This document shows positions 1 through 12,054 of a stretch of DNA of 64,000 nucleotides, piece after piece. The notes below the pieces were generated by a model. It searched no databases. It was not told the DNA's origin and worked only from the letters and a program-made list of their open reading frames with translations. The DNA comes from Hydractinia symbiolongicarpus (Eukaryota; Cnidaria; Hydrozoa; Anthoathecata; Hydractiniidae). Position 1 is the stretch's first letter. The number at the start of each line of letters is the position of its first letter. The stretch spans positions 18,848,001-18,912,000 of the forward strand of contig NC_079879.1 of NCBI RefSeq assembly GCF_029227915.1, read 5' to 3'. Both the position numbers and the translations under genes were made by a program.

Positions 1-55
1 GAAGTGACTAAAGTGTTTTTGATGCGTGATTGAAAACGCTGCTCCATTGTTGCAG

Positions 56-121
56 GAGCGTGTGGAGGTGCGGGGCGTGATCGCGCACCTCAAAAGACCA
101 GGACTGTCATTATATGTTTAA
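56..121 (+). CDS. Possible terminal coding exon of an upstream gene (partial)
   Basis: A plausible splice acceptor (pyrimidine-leaning run ending in TTGTTGCAG at 47-55) is followed by 21 open codons and a TAA at 119-121. The peptide would be ERVEVRGVIAHLKRPGLSLYV. This patch is clearly richer in GC than everything around it, which here is typical of coding sequence. I do not recognise the peptide, and the rest of the gene would lie left of the window. The same patch is also open on the reverse strand, and an 8-bp inverted repeat (65-72 with 84-91) could mean structure rather than coding. No clear polyadenylation signal follows closely. Confidence 0.33.
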   Translation, partial: ERVEVRGVIAHLKRPGLSLYV

Positions 122-242
122 CTTTAATTTATGCAGTTAATTGTCATAGGAATTCAATACTTTTCTTTTTAAGTAAAAGAATAAGTTCAGAAAATACTTT
201 TCTACACATTTGCTGTGATTAAAAAAATTGTTTTGTAAAGAA

Positions 243-260
243 CAATATATATATATATAA
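243..260. repeat. (TA)n microsatellite
   Basis: A short run of alternating T and A lies in the otherwise featureless AT-rich stretch 122-750 upstream of the TAK1 start. I see no convincing exon in that stretch; it probably holds the TAK1 promoter and 5' leader, but no clear core motif decides where transcription starts. Confidence 0.8.
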
Positions 261-750
261 CAAAATTCCTATCCTTTTTAAAGTAAAACTTTAAGTCATA
301 AGGTAAAAATATGTTTTAACTGATGACATAAGGTTTCACATATGAAAAGCTTTGTGATTTAGTTCTTTATAATTATGTTGTTATTTAAATACACTATTTA
401 ACTGTACTTTTCTTTGCTGTATGTATGTTTCTTTGTAAACTGTGACAATAACACACTTTCCTATCTGTCTTGTGATAGATACGCAATCTAAATAGTTGTC
501 ATGGAGAACAAGCAAACAACATTCTGTAAGACATTGGTTTTTGTCATTAACATACTAAAATTTGAAACAGCAGCCATATTGGTGCTGAGCTTTTTAACAG
601 TAAAAAGTTTGAGCAGACTTTTATGTGTGTATGTGTGTAAACATCACTATGACTGTCACCTCTTTCATGAATTATTATTTTCAATACTAGATGTTAGATA
701 ATTATTTCTTTGAACTGAGACCAGATTGATAAAGTAAAAATTTTCTCACC

Positions 751-3700
751 ATGACTGGTAAGTTTATGTGTTGTGCTTAACAAATTTTGAGAACGAGAAC
801 TGGACTCTGTGTATATGCTTGCATTTCCTTTAAAAGCTATCAGAACAATTCATATTGGCATTAAACTATTTTTAAGAATTATCAACACATATCGTGTTTT
901 TTGTTCTCAAGATATTTTGTATTCAAGGATTGTCAAGGTGCATAAATATGACGTCCAAAAATTTTTTTTGATACATGTAATAATATTTATTGACAAATGG
1001 GACCAGTAATAGCCTACAAGCCTAAGATGGATTTAAGTTATTATGAATTCCCAGTTTTTTAGGGCGGGGCGAAAAAAATTGGATATCAGTTAATGAAATT
1101 AATTGAATTGAGAAGAGACATTTGACTGAAGAATCCCACCCCTTTGTCAGGCTTGAAGAGAGGAGTATATTTATTTACTCCGTAATTAGAAATTTTTAAA
1201 ACAAACTCAAAATAAAGGGCACCATGTTTTGTCAAATTTTCTTTGTATGACTGTATGGAGCCTTCATTGTGTTATTATGTCCAGGGGTTTTTTCTGTCAA
1301 AAAATTGCTTAATATTACCAAAATTGCTAGATTACGACTCCGTTTCAATTTTTGTTAGCTTTTAAGTGTTTAATATAAATAAAATAACACTACTATTTTT
1401 TTTATTTCAGCTTATGAACCCATCGGTAAGTTTTCAATCATGTGTACATTGTGATTTTTGCCGGAACATACAAGTAATATTTTCTTTATTAACATTTTTA
1501 AATGCTATATTCAGATCTTGAAAAAGGTTCATATTATTTTATTGTTTCTTAGATTCCCTCGATTTTGAACCGTTGGCGCCATATGGATTTATCAATGAAA
1601 TTGACTATAATGAATTAGAATTACTTGAGGTAGAATTCTCTTGTTTCTTTTATTAACTAATTCTGTTTGGCATAACTGATAGTAAAAATAAAGAGTGCAG
1701 TCTAAATCCTGGGAGATTTGAGCAGATTTCTTTTATGACAAATTGCTTGTACTTGTGCATAAATTTCTTTTTAAAATTATAGATAGTTGGAAGGGGAGCA
1801 TTTGGTATTGTTCAAAAAGCCAGATGGAAAGGTCATATTGTTGCCATCAAAACCATTGAAAATGAGAATGGTGAATTTAGGGATGAAGTATGGATAAAGC
1901 AAGAATTTTTTGTTTATTATTTTTATATTATTTAAGCAACGAAGTGATATATCTGTCCTAAGGAATAAGAATATGATGCCAATTATTTTAGGTGGAGTCT
2001 CTTTCAAGTGTTCGACATCAAAACATAATTCGACTTTTTGGAACTAGTGTGAAGAAACCAAAGGTATTACCAATTTTTGATACAAAACTTTTAACAGAAT
2101 AATAGATATTTTTTCTAAAAGCTTTTCTTCTATTTTAGGTGTGTTTGGTTATGGAGTATGCTGAGTGTGGGTCATTGTACAACCGTAAGTTGTTCTGCAT
2201 TTCTTCATTTTTATCTGATTGATGAGTTATTTCAGGATCATGTGTCCATCATAATCAAATTTTTGTAGAACTGTATATTTTTAATACATTAGGCTCTTTG
2301 TAAGCATTGGTAAATTTAACACAAACTTATTAAAAGGATTTCTAGATGGACGATTTGATGAAGTGGCATTATTTCATGTGACTGATTAGATTCATATCAC
2401 AAATATTTAACAGCAAATGTTGAATTGGAGGCGTAAATAAACTATGCATGTCCAATTTATTGATCTGCTTTTTTTATGTTATCCAGTTCTTCATCCATCT
2501 GATCCGAGTCAAGACCTAATACCATATACGTTTGCGCACGTAATGAGCTGGTCTCTTCAATGTGCAGAGGCAGTTGAATATTTACACAATATGAAACCAA
2601 AAGCGGTTATTCACAGAGATTTAAAACCACCAAAGTAAGACATTTATCTATATAATAATACGTCAATTCCGTCTGTATGTCTGTCACTTTTGCATAGTGG
2701 ATTATATTCTTCACATTTTTCTTTGATAAAGTCTGTAAAACATCGCCCATAAAATTGTTTTGTAATTTACCAAACTTTATCATTAAAATATTATTAACAT
2801 CAAAGGAAAGTATATTAAAGTAATGAAGCCATTACAATGCACTTAAGATTTGAGGCCAAATAACTTGGAAACGAGGTGGTGACGTCAATTATTTTTAACC
2901 GCTTGGGTAACTAGGGACCACCTAGGACCAATTTGGGTAATTTTCCCAAACCTGGGTTCCCAAATCCGTTTCAGAATTGATGGGTTATGACGTCATCAAA
3001 AAACTTTAAACCACAATATTTCCGTAACCGTTTGTGAAAAGTACATGATTCTATACATTTTCTTGATCAGATACAAACCTCTTAGATAAAATTTTTGGGT
3101 TGTGTTAAGGGGCAATTGCTAACTAAAAAATTTTTAAACCTTTATAACTTTTTAACCATTGGTCAATAGCACATGTAATTATACATTTTCCTCATGAGTG
3201 TTTCAAACTCATTACAGGAAACGGATAAACAAATTTTGTGAACTAAAACCTAAAACAACCTATCTTTTTCTATTATTTCTCCACGGGTCTTATCGACTAG
3301 TAGTTACATAATTTGAGGATGACAAAATTGATTGACAGAAACATTGAGAAACTCATTTATTTAGGAGGGGAATATAAACAAGTTTAAATGGAATGTAAAA
3401 TACGAATTCTAATGTCGTAGACTCCTTCAGTATTGAGTTGTGAAATAACTATTTAGTTAAGTACAAATTGGTGAAAATACAAGAGCTTAGTCGTTTTGTT
3501 TAAAAAAAGACTTAGGCAACAATTATGACCATTTTTTATCGAAAAGCATGAACATTATATTTGTAATCTGCATGACTTTTATTTTATCGAGAATCATTTT
3601 TTTGTATGATTATCAGTTGACACTGTGATAGCTAGCTAGAGTGCTTATTAGAAAAGGCACTTTTTAAATTAAATTGTGATAGGACAGATTTGCTTATTGG

Positions 3701-6700
3701 CAGGTTTGCCTAAAGTAAGTGAGATGCTTAATAGTAAGTTTCAGGATAAAGGTTAAAATGTATATAATATTGAAGAAACAACAGTCCTTTCTTCAAAAAA
3801 GTCATTTAAATATTGAATTATTTTAAAATCTATTGACCTGCAATACTTAATAAAAGTGTTGGGACATCAACTTTACATGTTTTTTATGTTTTACTAGTAT
3901 GTTATTGACTAACAATGGTACGGTCCTGAAAATATGTGATTTTGGAACAGCATGTCCAATTCATACAGAAATGACCAGCAACAAGGGAAGTGCATCTTGG
4001 ATGGCACCAGAAGTTTTTGAAGGTTAGTTTTTCTTGGTTTTACTTTTTAATGACATTATGAATAAAAGAATAATAATATAGAATCCGAAGGTTGTAATAA
4101 ACGAGATTAGCAATGAATGTATGATAATCAAACTTAAAGATAATACAATAAGGTTATTTTGATTGGTTGGAATACTACTTAGGCTCGTCTTTGATAATTC
4201 ACCCGCTAAGAGTCTTTCATTCTATCTCAAAGGGGCTGTCTCACTAAGCATAGAACAATGTCTTATGAAATTTAGATAAAGTCTCTTCTCCTATTCTTCC
4301 AGCACATTTTGCCCAATAGGTGTAGGGCTAGAATTTCTTATCAGATTAGTTTGATATTTAAAGTTTAAATTAAAAGCCAATTTATTTTAATAGTTCAACA
4401 CTGATGTCAGCAAATTAACGTCTCTATGTTTTATGTGGGTAATCTGATTTTGTAAATATTAGATTTAATAAAGGAATTTTGTTTTAGGTACAAGATATAC
4501 TGAAAAGTGTGATGTATATAGGTTTGTATTTATTTATGTATTGAAGGTTTAAGAATAATGTAGATTTGGAGTACATTCCTATTGATAATGTTTTAATTTA
4601 TTTATCTTCCAGAAAGTTTTAATCTTAGATTAATGATTTAATCATCTCGACATGATTAATTTTTCAGTAGATAGTATTACATGGTTGACTTTGTTTTAGT
4701 TTTGGCATAGTGTTGTGGGAAATGTTGACACGTAGAAAGCCATTTGATGAAATAGGCCCCCCTGCTTTTCGTATTATGTGGGCCGTTCATAGCGGTAGGT
4801 AAAATGTTTTGAAGTTGGTATAAAAGTTTCTACCGTTCATCATACTTCACTATTATTATTTTGTATAATTTACTTTTAGGCACCAGACCTCCTCCAATAC
4901 AAGGTATCCCAGAATGCTTAGACAAGTTAATGTGTAGGTAAGAACACTTTTTATAGAAAAAATCCTCAAACTGTCAAGTATCAATTTCCTTAATTTGCGC
5001 ATACTTTCAAATTTTGACTTTTGTAAATGTACAAAATTCATAAAAAATATCTTAACATAATTTCAGTTCAATTTCAGTTCCTAATTTTTGTTAAAAATAT
5101 TGAGGCCTAGCACAAAATAATGCCTAAAAAGTAATTTTTAGTTGACATATTTTCCTTATCGGTTAGAATCGCACATCATGTTGATAAAGAAGATGTGCAG
5201 GTTTTTATCTTTCGGGTTGGCAGTCATCTGTCTCTGAAAAAAAATCCCCCTGAAACATATCTACTGAAAAAGACTGGAAAACAAATTTAGATGTAGGTGT
5301 AAAGGTAAATACTGATTGGACGCTTAGGGTGCTTGTTAAAACTTTAAATCTTGAATAAATGGGCGCTTAAACGAGAAGGGCGGATAACCGAGAGGGTACA
5401 TAATCGAGAGGGTCGCTTAATTAATTTTATTTCTCCTTTTCGAATTATTTCTTTTTAAAGCTTGTTTATGAAATTTTTAACAGCCTCTTTATTCATTGCT
5501 GGGTTAAAAAAAAAACGATTTCTGTATATATCCTTTTACAAGGCACGAAAAATTCTCATTACAGGTAAAAAACCTCTTCGTGAGGACTCTTCAGTTAAAA
5601 TGGACTTCTAAATCGGGTGTTGAAATATTTGTTTCTAGATGTTGGGATAAAGATGAAGCAACAAGGCCATCTTTTGAAATCATTGTTCGCTTTTTCAAAA
5701 TAGCCAACATGGTGAGTTAAATTTTACACCCCTTCTTAAGAAGAGTGAACAGCGAAATATCTGCTGCCTGAAGGAATATAAAATCAAATTCCATCCCATG
5801 CGAAATATATTGCGCCTGTTTTGCCGAGATCAAGCAAACTAAAGATGCAAAAAGTTGTGCCATTCCTGGAGAAAACAAAACTAATAATCCGAATTTATTT
5901 TTGACTTAGATTCGGTCTTTTTAATTGTCATGTTATGGGAACCATTACGGCTTTTTTTCTTATTGAAATTGAATGGAATTGCTCCTAAATAATTTTATTA
6001 AAAGTTTTTAATAACGTTCCATATTTATTTGTATTTTATTTTAGTATGTTAATGGAGGTCTCAAACCAATTTTTGAAAGTGTTTCTACACCAGACTTAGA
6101 GGAATTCCTACCATTTGAGAATTGCGAAGAGCGCACTTCAATACCACTAAATGCTCAGCAGGAAGAAATATTACAATACAGCTATCCTGTTGGTGTAAAC
6201 AGTAATAATTCCGACAAGATGGACGGCGAACCTCGACATCGGACTAGTAGTGCCGATTCAGCTTCGTCAAGAAAAAGTTCTGCTTCCGTTCACTCGCCGT
6301 ACGATAGACCAGGTCTTTACAGCCCGTCAAATAGTCAGGGGCAACCGTTTCAAAAGACGCCTGCAGGTCGCCACGTTCGAGAATACAGTGATCCGGAAAA
6401 ATTAGGTCTTATTGCTTGGCAGGCGCCCCCAGATCATTTGAGGTCGCCGTCGCCGTCGCCAAATCCTTACATGTTTTCAACTTTTAACGCACCGAATGGA
6501 TATCCAATAGTTCCAGAAACATCAGAAATCCAACATGGCATTCACAATATGAATCTGCGACCTCTATCACCCCAGCCCCATAGATATATAGTTCAGTACC
6601 CATCAAACAGTTCAAATACAACGTCGCCGACTTTTATGGATAAAGTTACGATCGAGCGTTCGGACGAACGCTCACCCACCAGGGCAGGTTGGATATCTTT

Positions 6701-6964
6701 TATTTGAATTCCTAACACTCCAAAGTCTATATCACATGTGCATTTTTTAATTCCCTATTCTTAGGTGCCGTTCGACGACCATTACATGAGCGATCCCAAT
6801 CGACGCCTATTCTTGCAGATAACCAGAATTCTCAAGCTAAAAAGAACAAGTCAGATATCGATTTCCGCGTTGTTCCATCGAATTTAATGCCTATCACTCC
6901 TTTGGACTGGGATGAAAGATCAGTAAAAATGTACGAGAACTATATGGAGGTAAATATCTTGTTA

Positions 6965-6996
<32 letters not shown>

Positions 6997-8502
6997 GTTG
7001 AAACAGTTTTGCTTTGTTTATTATTTTTATTTGCATGTTAGTCTTTTTTTTCATTAGCGCTGAATTAATGCACAAACATTTAGCAATCTTGTCTATTTTT
7101 TATTGTTTCTTCTAAAGAAAGTAAAATATCAAATTAATTTTTGTTGCTAGCACTACAGCTGTTTGGAATTGTAATTTCGACCTCATTTTTTGTTATAGTC
7201 TTTAAAGCAGTACATTGAGGTCCAAGGAAAAATAGAACGCTTACTACAAAAGAAGTAAGTTAGTGATCATTAAGAAATAGTTCCTTTCTCTTTGTTGTGT
7301 TTTATTCAGTCATGGGAAAGTTTTTATTTCTTATGAAGAATATACTGAAAACATAGGATCTTGCACCATACCGTATTTACTATAGTATTTCGACGAGCGT
7401 TCCAACCTTAGAAATAGTCTGGAATAAAAGAGAGGCGGAATAATTTTTATAGGCATAAATAGTAGATTATATTTTAACAAAAGAAAATCATTGATGAAAA
7501 GCAAAACAATGATGAATGCTTTTAAAACTTTTAATTGAAATTCTAGCATGTATCCTCCAAGCATGTATGCAAATAAAAGTTGTTGTAAAATTTACTTACA
7601 CTGCTATACGGCGGAAATATTTGAGAAAGTAGGTACGAATTAGAAATTACAGCAATCCCCCTTATGCGAAATTAGTAGAGACCGAATTATTTTTTTATCC
7701 AATACCAAAAAAAGAGGGGTTCGCTAGAGAGGCTAAATTAATATAGTAAATACGTCTCAGAATAAACCAGGACGTGAAAAACCTAGTATGGATGTTTTTT
7801 TTGTCTAAAATTTTCAAACTGATTAAGCTACTCTGTAGTATTTTAACGCAGTTAAGGAAATTATCGTGACGAAATATTCACGAGACGGAATACCAGCTTA
7901 AAGTACGAAGAAAAAAGTTATTGTTAACTTATTGCTATATTCATGATTGGTTCATTTCCTGTGATAAAATCCATTTCACGCTTGTTTGGCGCGTGTATGG
8001 CTTTTCCCCCATATATTTTGAACTTTAGCGTTAAAATCAAACAGGATCCAAGAAGTTTTAAGAGATTTTTATTTTATTTCTGCATGAAATGTTTTTTGTT
8101 TTTTGCTTTAGGGATACAATTTCCAAACATATCGAAGAAATTGATAACGAACAGAAACGAGAGTCTCACTATCTGAAGGATTATATCAGAGAACAGGCCG
8201 ACAAGGTACAGCTAAGTATTAAGAGACGATACGCCCTAGCCAGATCTTGCGACAATATAATTTAAAATTATTGAGTTTTTCTAGCTTTTGTTCAGCCTAA
8301 AAACAAGTCAAAATTACCTTTTATTTTTGTAAATATTTGTAAATTGTTTGTAAATTTAATTTTTCCTGATCAAAAACTAATGACTTGAACATTTCAGCAA
8401 TCGCTACTGGCCTTTCACAGCGCTGTGAAAACAGCTTTGGAAAGAGACAAGCCAAACCAAAGACCACGTTCATTATTGCCTGCAGCAAGAAAAATGTCTT
8501 GA
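751..8502 (+). CDS. MAP3K7: Mitogen-activated protein kinase kinase kinase 7 (TAK1), 645 aa, 17 coding exons
   Basis: Ser/Thr kinase that, with TAB partners, relays TGF-beta/BMP, TNF/IL-1 and Toll signals to IKK and JNK/p38. Exons: 751-757, 1411-1425, 1553-1629, 1783-1887, 1992-2063, 2139-2184, 2487-2634, 3898-4022, 4488-4521, 4700-4794, 4880-4937, 5639-5711, 6045-6687, 6765-6949, 7199-7254, 8112-8205, 8398-8502. All junctions are GT..AG and phases agree; human TAK1 is about 606 aa. Visible: glycine loop GRGAFGIV (36-43), VAIK lysine K56, IHRDLKPPN with catalytic D152, DFG at 171-173, and the TAK1-type loop [11 protein letters not shown]. Activation-loop residues matching human T178, T184, T187 and S192 are kept (T174, T180, T183, S188). 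The Ser/Pro-rich middle is followed by a C-terminal coiled coil ([19 protein letters not shown]) like the TAB2/3-binding region. Exons 1 and 2 are only 7 and 15 nt, so automated models may miss the start. The least certain part is the last exon: read-through at 8206 would instead stop at 8265. Confidence 0.93.
2647..3300 (+). mobile_element. Helitron-like non-autonomous element in TAK1 intron 7
   Basis: The element starts with TCTATATAATAATACG and ends with CGGGTCTTATCGACTAG. It therefore has the 5'-TC and CTRR-3' (CTAG) ends of Helitrons, and it sits between an A (2646) and a T (3301), the usual Helitron target. No coding capacity is visible, so it would be non-autonomous. The typical 3' subterminal hairpin is not obvious, which lowers confidence. 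Its middle (2823-2892) is shared with a second copy in the macoilin intron at about 43243-43312, and its 3' end motif recurs elsewhere in the window on the opposite strand. Confidence 0.5.
5330..5425. repeat. Dispersed GGGCGCTTAA-type repeat in TAK1 intron 11
   Basis: Short GC-bearing motifs (GGGCGCTTAA, GAGAGGGT, GGTCGCTTAATTAA) stand out from the AT-rich intron 4938-5638. The same vocabulary recurs at about 8930-9070, 34371-34450, 38885-38930 and, in a long cluster, at 51221-51750. This is a dispersed family with no coding content and no ends that I can fix. Confidence 0.45.
6961..7000. repeat. (GTT)n microsatellite
   Basis: Trinucleotide repeat with two interruptions, beginning 12 bp after the donor of TAK1 coding exon 14. 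Likely length-variable between individuals. Confidence 0.9.
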
Positions 8503-8648
8503 TATCCGGTTTCTCCTATACTATAGTCCGTTATGTTGGTGTTGTTTGGTGCTGGTCGGTAGAATTCAGTCGTCGTCTGAGATTATGTGATTGTAAACTG
8601 TGCTTTTTATATAACGTTTGTAGTAGTAATAATGTTTTTATTCCTTAA

Positions 8649-8654
8649 AATAAA
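8649..8654 (+). terminator. Polyadenylation signal AATAAA for TAK1
   Basis: First canonical AATAAA, about 150 bp after the TAK1 stop at 8502. A second AATAAA at 8843-8848 could be an alternative end. The 3' UTR before it is mixed in composition and shows no other gene. Confidence 0.5.
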
Positions 8655-9613
8655 CTTAGTGCTGTCTGTCTGTGCGTCAATAATGATTGGTGCGAGTAGA
8701 TGCAGGTGCTTTTTGCGTGCTTAAGTCGAGATCTTTAAAATAAGAAAAATAAAATAAGAGAAAATGTCATTGGTAATCTTAATTTTTTGATTAAATTTTA
8801 CTTTGTATATAACTAGCATTTCTCTGTATTTAATTTAGAACGAATAAAAGGTGTTACTTTTTAAAAAATATTGATTGGACACCCTCATTTATCCTACTAC
8901 TTTGTCTAAATCCCTCATGCTTATCGAGAATGATTGAATAAGCGCCTTTGGGTATTGGATAGCGTCACTGCTAGATAGTGCTCCCAAATTTCGCAAATCA
9001 TCTTTAAAAAACAAAAAAAGCGCGTTTATTAAAACAAAAAGCACAAAATTAGGGCGCGTGTTAAAATAAAGGTAAAAAGGGACATAAAATTTGTTCAATC
9101 CTTAATTGAAATTATTATACCTTCTCGAAAAATAATATTCGTCTTTTAAAAAAGCCTGATTGTAAATGAGCCGTTAACTTAAGGCGGATTTCCATTTAAA
9201 CTATTTTTACGCGCAGTCGTAAGTCGATATGGGCATGTGCAGTTGTTAATCAAATCGGTGATTGCATCATTCTATTCTCTGCGATCGGTCGCCAAAAAAA
9301 AGTAGAAACAGATCTTACTTGCACGATCGTAAAAATGCTTTTGTTAAAAATTAGCCAATAACACTAAAAATAAAAAAATAGCTAAACAAGACTTCATCAA
9401 TGCTGAAGTAGAGCACAACGAATATATATATATTTTTTTTAGAAAGACACGGAATGTTGAGCTGAAAAATACGCGTGGGCGAAAATAATTTGAATGGAAA
9501 TATGCCTTTTTGGAAAAGTTTTTTTGTAAATCGAGCTTCCCCGCCCGCTGGAGTGTTTATTGTTCCATGGGACATGTTTCTTAGAATTATTACTCTTCTC
9601 CGGGGTGATCCAT
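8655..9613. other. Intergenic stretch with repeat remnants
   Basis: No exon is supported. About 8930-9070 has AATAAGCGCC and GCGCGTTTATT words belonging to the dispersed GC-motif family. About 9170-9345 holds another remnant: it begins with AAGGCGGATTTCC, and its inner flanks TTTTTACGCGCAGTCG and CGATCGTAAAAATG are roughly inverted, so it may be an old MITE. A 122-codon minus-strand open frame runs through 9351-9719 but covers the promoter-like region and resembles nothing I know. Confidence 0.4.
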
Positions 9614-9744
9614 TTACGTCATTGGAAGGTATGAAGTAGACACAGGGGACCGATGATTGGCCACAATATGCATTTGATGAGTTGATTGGTTTCGTACAAC
9701 ATTTATAGTTTTTTTTCAAATTTTATCTGCTCAAAAATGGCGGC
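9614..9744 (+). promoter_or_regulatory. Putative PTPN13 promoter (CRE, inverted CCAAT boxes, YY1-like site)
   Basis: Within 130 bp there are TTACGTCA (9614-9621, a perfect ATF/CREB octamer), three ATTGG pentamers (9621-9625, 9656-9660, 9685-9689; inverted CCAAT) and AAAATGGCGGC (9734-9744, YY1-like, often just downstream of a start site). The segment is less AT-rich than its flanks. Site matches are direct observations; the promoter role is an inference from their clustering upstream of the PTPN13 first coding exon, which begins with an acceptor and so needs an upstream noncoding exon. Confidence 0.42.
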
Positions 9745-9802
9745 GATTGATCTGTAAACAAAAAGTAATCACAACAGCAACCGACTCTGATAATAATTAT
9801 AG
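9734..9802 (+). other. Candidate 5' noncoding exon of PTPN13
   Basis: The stretch from the YY1-like site ends in a good donor (ATAG then GTAATT at 9803). The PTPN13 start exon is preceded by an acceptor (TTTTTAG ending at 12051), so these could be joined across a 2.25 kb intron. The exon would carry a tiny upstream reading frame (ATGGCGGCGATTGATCTGTAA at 9737-9757, six codons plus stop). The intron 9803-12051 is AT-rich, with nothing else that I can name. Confidence 0.33.
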
Positions 9803-12054
9803 GTAATTGTTGGTGTAAGTTTTTGCTGGAAATTTTAGGTTTTATAAAGTTGAAAATATTACTTCTTTAAATTTTAATTATTAGGCGAGAAACAAAATGA
9901 GAAATGTAACGATTTTTTATATAACATCTTATAAATAATAATGCTCATTTCAATAGCCAGCTAGCTAAGACCATCCTATCCTATAAACCAGATTACACAG
10001 CATTATGCTTTTTATTTACAGAAACAGAAACAGAAAAACATGGAGAACCATGTATAACACATCCCATTAAAAACCCTACCTGACCTATATAAACAAATAT
10101 TTGTGTGAGGTTTTTAAGACAAAAGGTTCATGATTTTTTTACATAAAAACATTTCTGCATAAAACAGTCATACTTGTATATGGAAGCTATAGTAGCAATT
10201 TTGGTCTCAGCTGACCATATAAATATGTCTCTGTATTATGATGGAATACTATGTTTTGCCAATCCATGTATATCATGCAGTGCTACCTATTTTGACTATA
10301 CGGCGGGTTAAAGCAACTTTCTGTTTCGATTTTTACTGGATGTATCTATGCTGTTGATAAACAAACTCATGGTTATATCCTGATTTCGCCAATGCTTCTT
10401 TATAAATTGGTACGGATGCGTTAAATACCTCCTATGTATAAAATATATAAATAGCGATTTCTAAGATTTTTGTAAAGGTAGTCAATTTAAGTTGAAATAC
10501 GGTGACTTTTAATCTTTGTAGCGACAGGTTCTTATTATTTTTCAACCAATTATAATTAATTAATGATTTTTTTTAAACTGAACATCAGATTTGATTACAA
10601 TTGGCATTTCTCTTTTTGCCAAGCAGAGAGAAAACCTTACTTAATTACTTCTCTTAGGGTAATTGGAAGGCAACTTTATAACTAAGACAATTAATTTTCA
10701 TCTTTTTTTTATCAGTCAATCATCATTCGCTGCATTTTCAATTGGATTCACTAAAGTTTATTCCCTTAAAATGTAAGTCCAACGTTTCCAAAATTAGTTT
10801 TTTCCAAAATAAAGAAAAAAAAAACTAAAAAAAATCTGAAAAATTATTTACAATTTTTTATTTTAATATTGTAAACTTTTATTCATGTTTTAACAACTTA
10901 TATATGTACAACTTTATCTGTCAAAATACCCTGTTTATATCAGAGCAAAAGGGGTTTTAAATTTAAATATTATAGTAGTAATTCTTAAAGCAATCCATCC
11001 ATGTATGCTGCACTGTAAACTTAACTAAAGTCGTATTTTAGTATAAACTCATAGTGATCAAGAAATGAATAAATATTTATTGACTAACAATCATAACACT
11101 TTGGATTGCAACATAAAGCGAAGTATTCGAACTTGTGCATGTACTTTATTACTTATAATCAGATATCCTATACACTTGCTGTCTTTTAGGGATAGAACAT
11201 CTTTTTATTATCCTGAAAATGATGTTAAAAAAAACTCAACATTTTTTATTTAATGAGATACTCTTAACAAAGATTTTATGAAATTAACCGCAGAGTTGCT
11301 ATAAAATCCCTACTTTGTAACCATTGGTTTTACATATGGACAAAATTCAATTAAACTATATAAAGATGTGCTATAATGTTCTTGATTAACAATGACTGAA
11401 AATGTACCTACAATGTGTTACGTATGTCACAATAAGGTGACATTTGTACATTAAGTTGGATTAACAATCCATAGTAAAATGTAAGCAAGGTAACTACATC
11501 CAAGTATATAATACATCATTTTTTTGTTTTTGTATTTTTTTCACACAGAAAAATATTTCTTATATTGTTTAAGAACTTTTTCTTTGTAGTTTCAAACTGA
11601 TTTAATGAAATCAAACAGAATTAAAGAAATTTAAAACTTATTAAATCTTATAACCAGAATTTATTGTTTAAGTAAGAAGATTTCTCTTATTATTGATTTT
11701 TTACAGGAACGTTAAAGCATAGCTACAATTTCCAAATTCATATTTTATTAATATATAGGTAAAAGATGTACATTCTATAAGCTGTTATAGATTAATTTAA
11801 TACAGTCATTTACGATAATCCTAATAATAATGAAGTTTGATGTAATCATTGTGTTTATCAACACCTGGTCTTGCTATTATTTGTAGATCATAATATACAT
11901 AAACAAGATATTATCTTTACATCATATAACCAAATGAATTAGTCATTAATCATTCTCTTTTATAATTTTTTTGAAGTAAAATAGAATATAATTTTTAATA
12001 TAAAGTAAGTTAGAGAAATACAAGTATGTTTTTATGACTTGTGATTTTTAGAGT

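Noticed and set aside
1061-1070. GC box GGGCGGGGC as a TAK1 promoter element
   Set aside because: It lies downstream of the first coding exon, inside intron 1; a single Sp1-like match there does not support a promoter.
9351-9719. 122-codon minus-strand open frame
   Set aside because: It overlaps the promoter-like cluster, has no recognisable domain, no splice partners and unremarkable composition.
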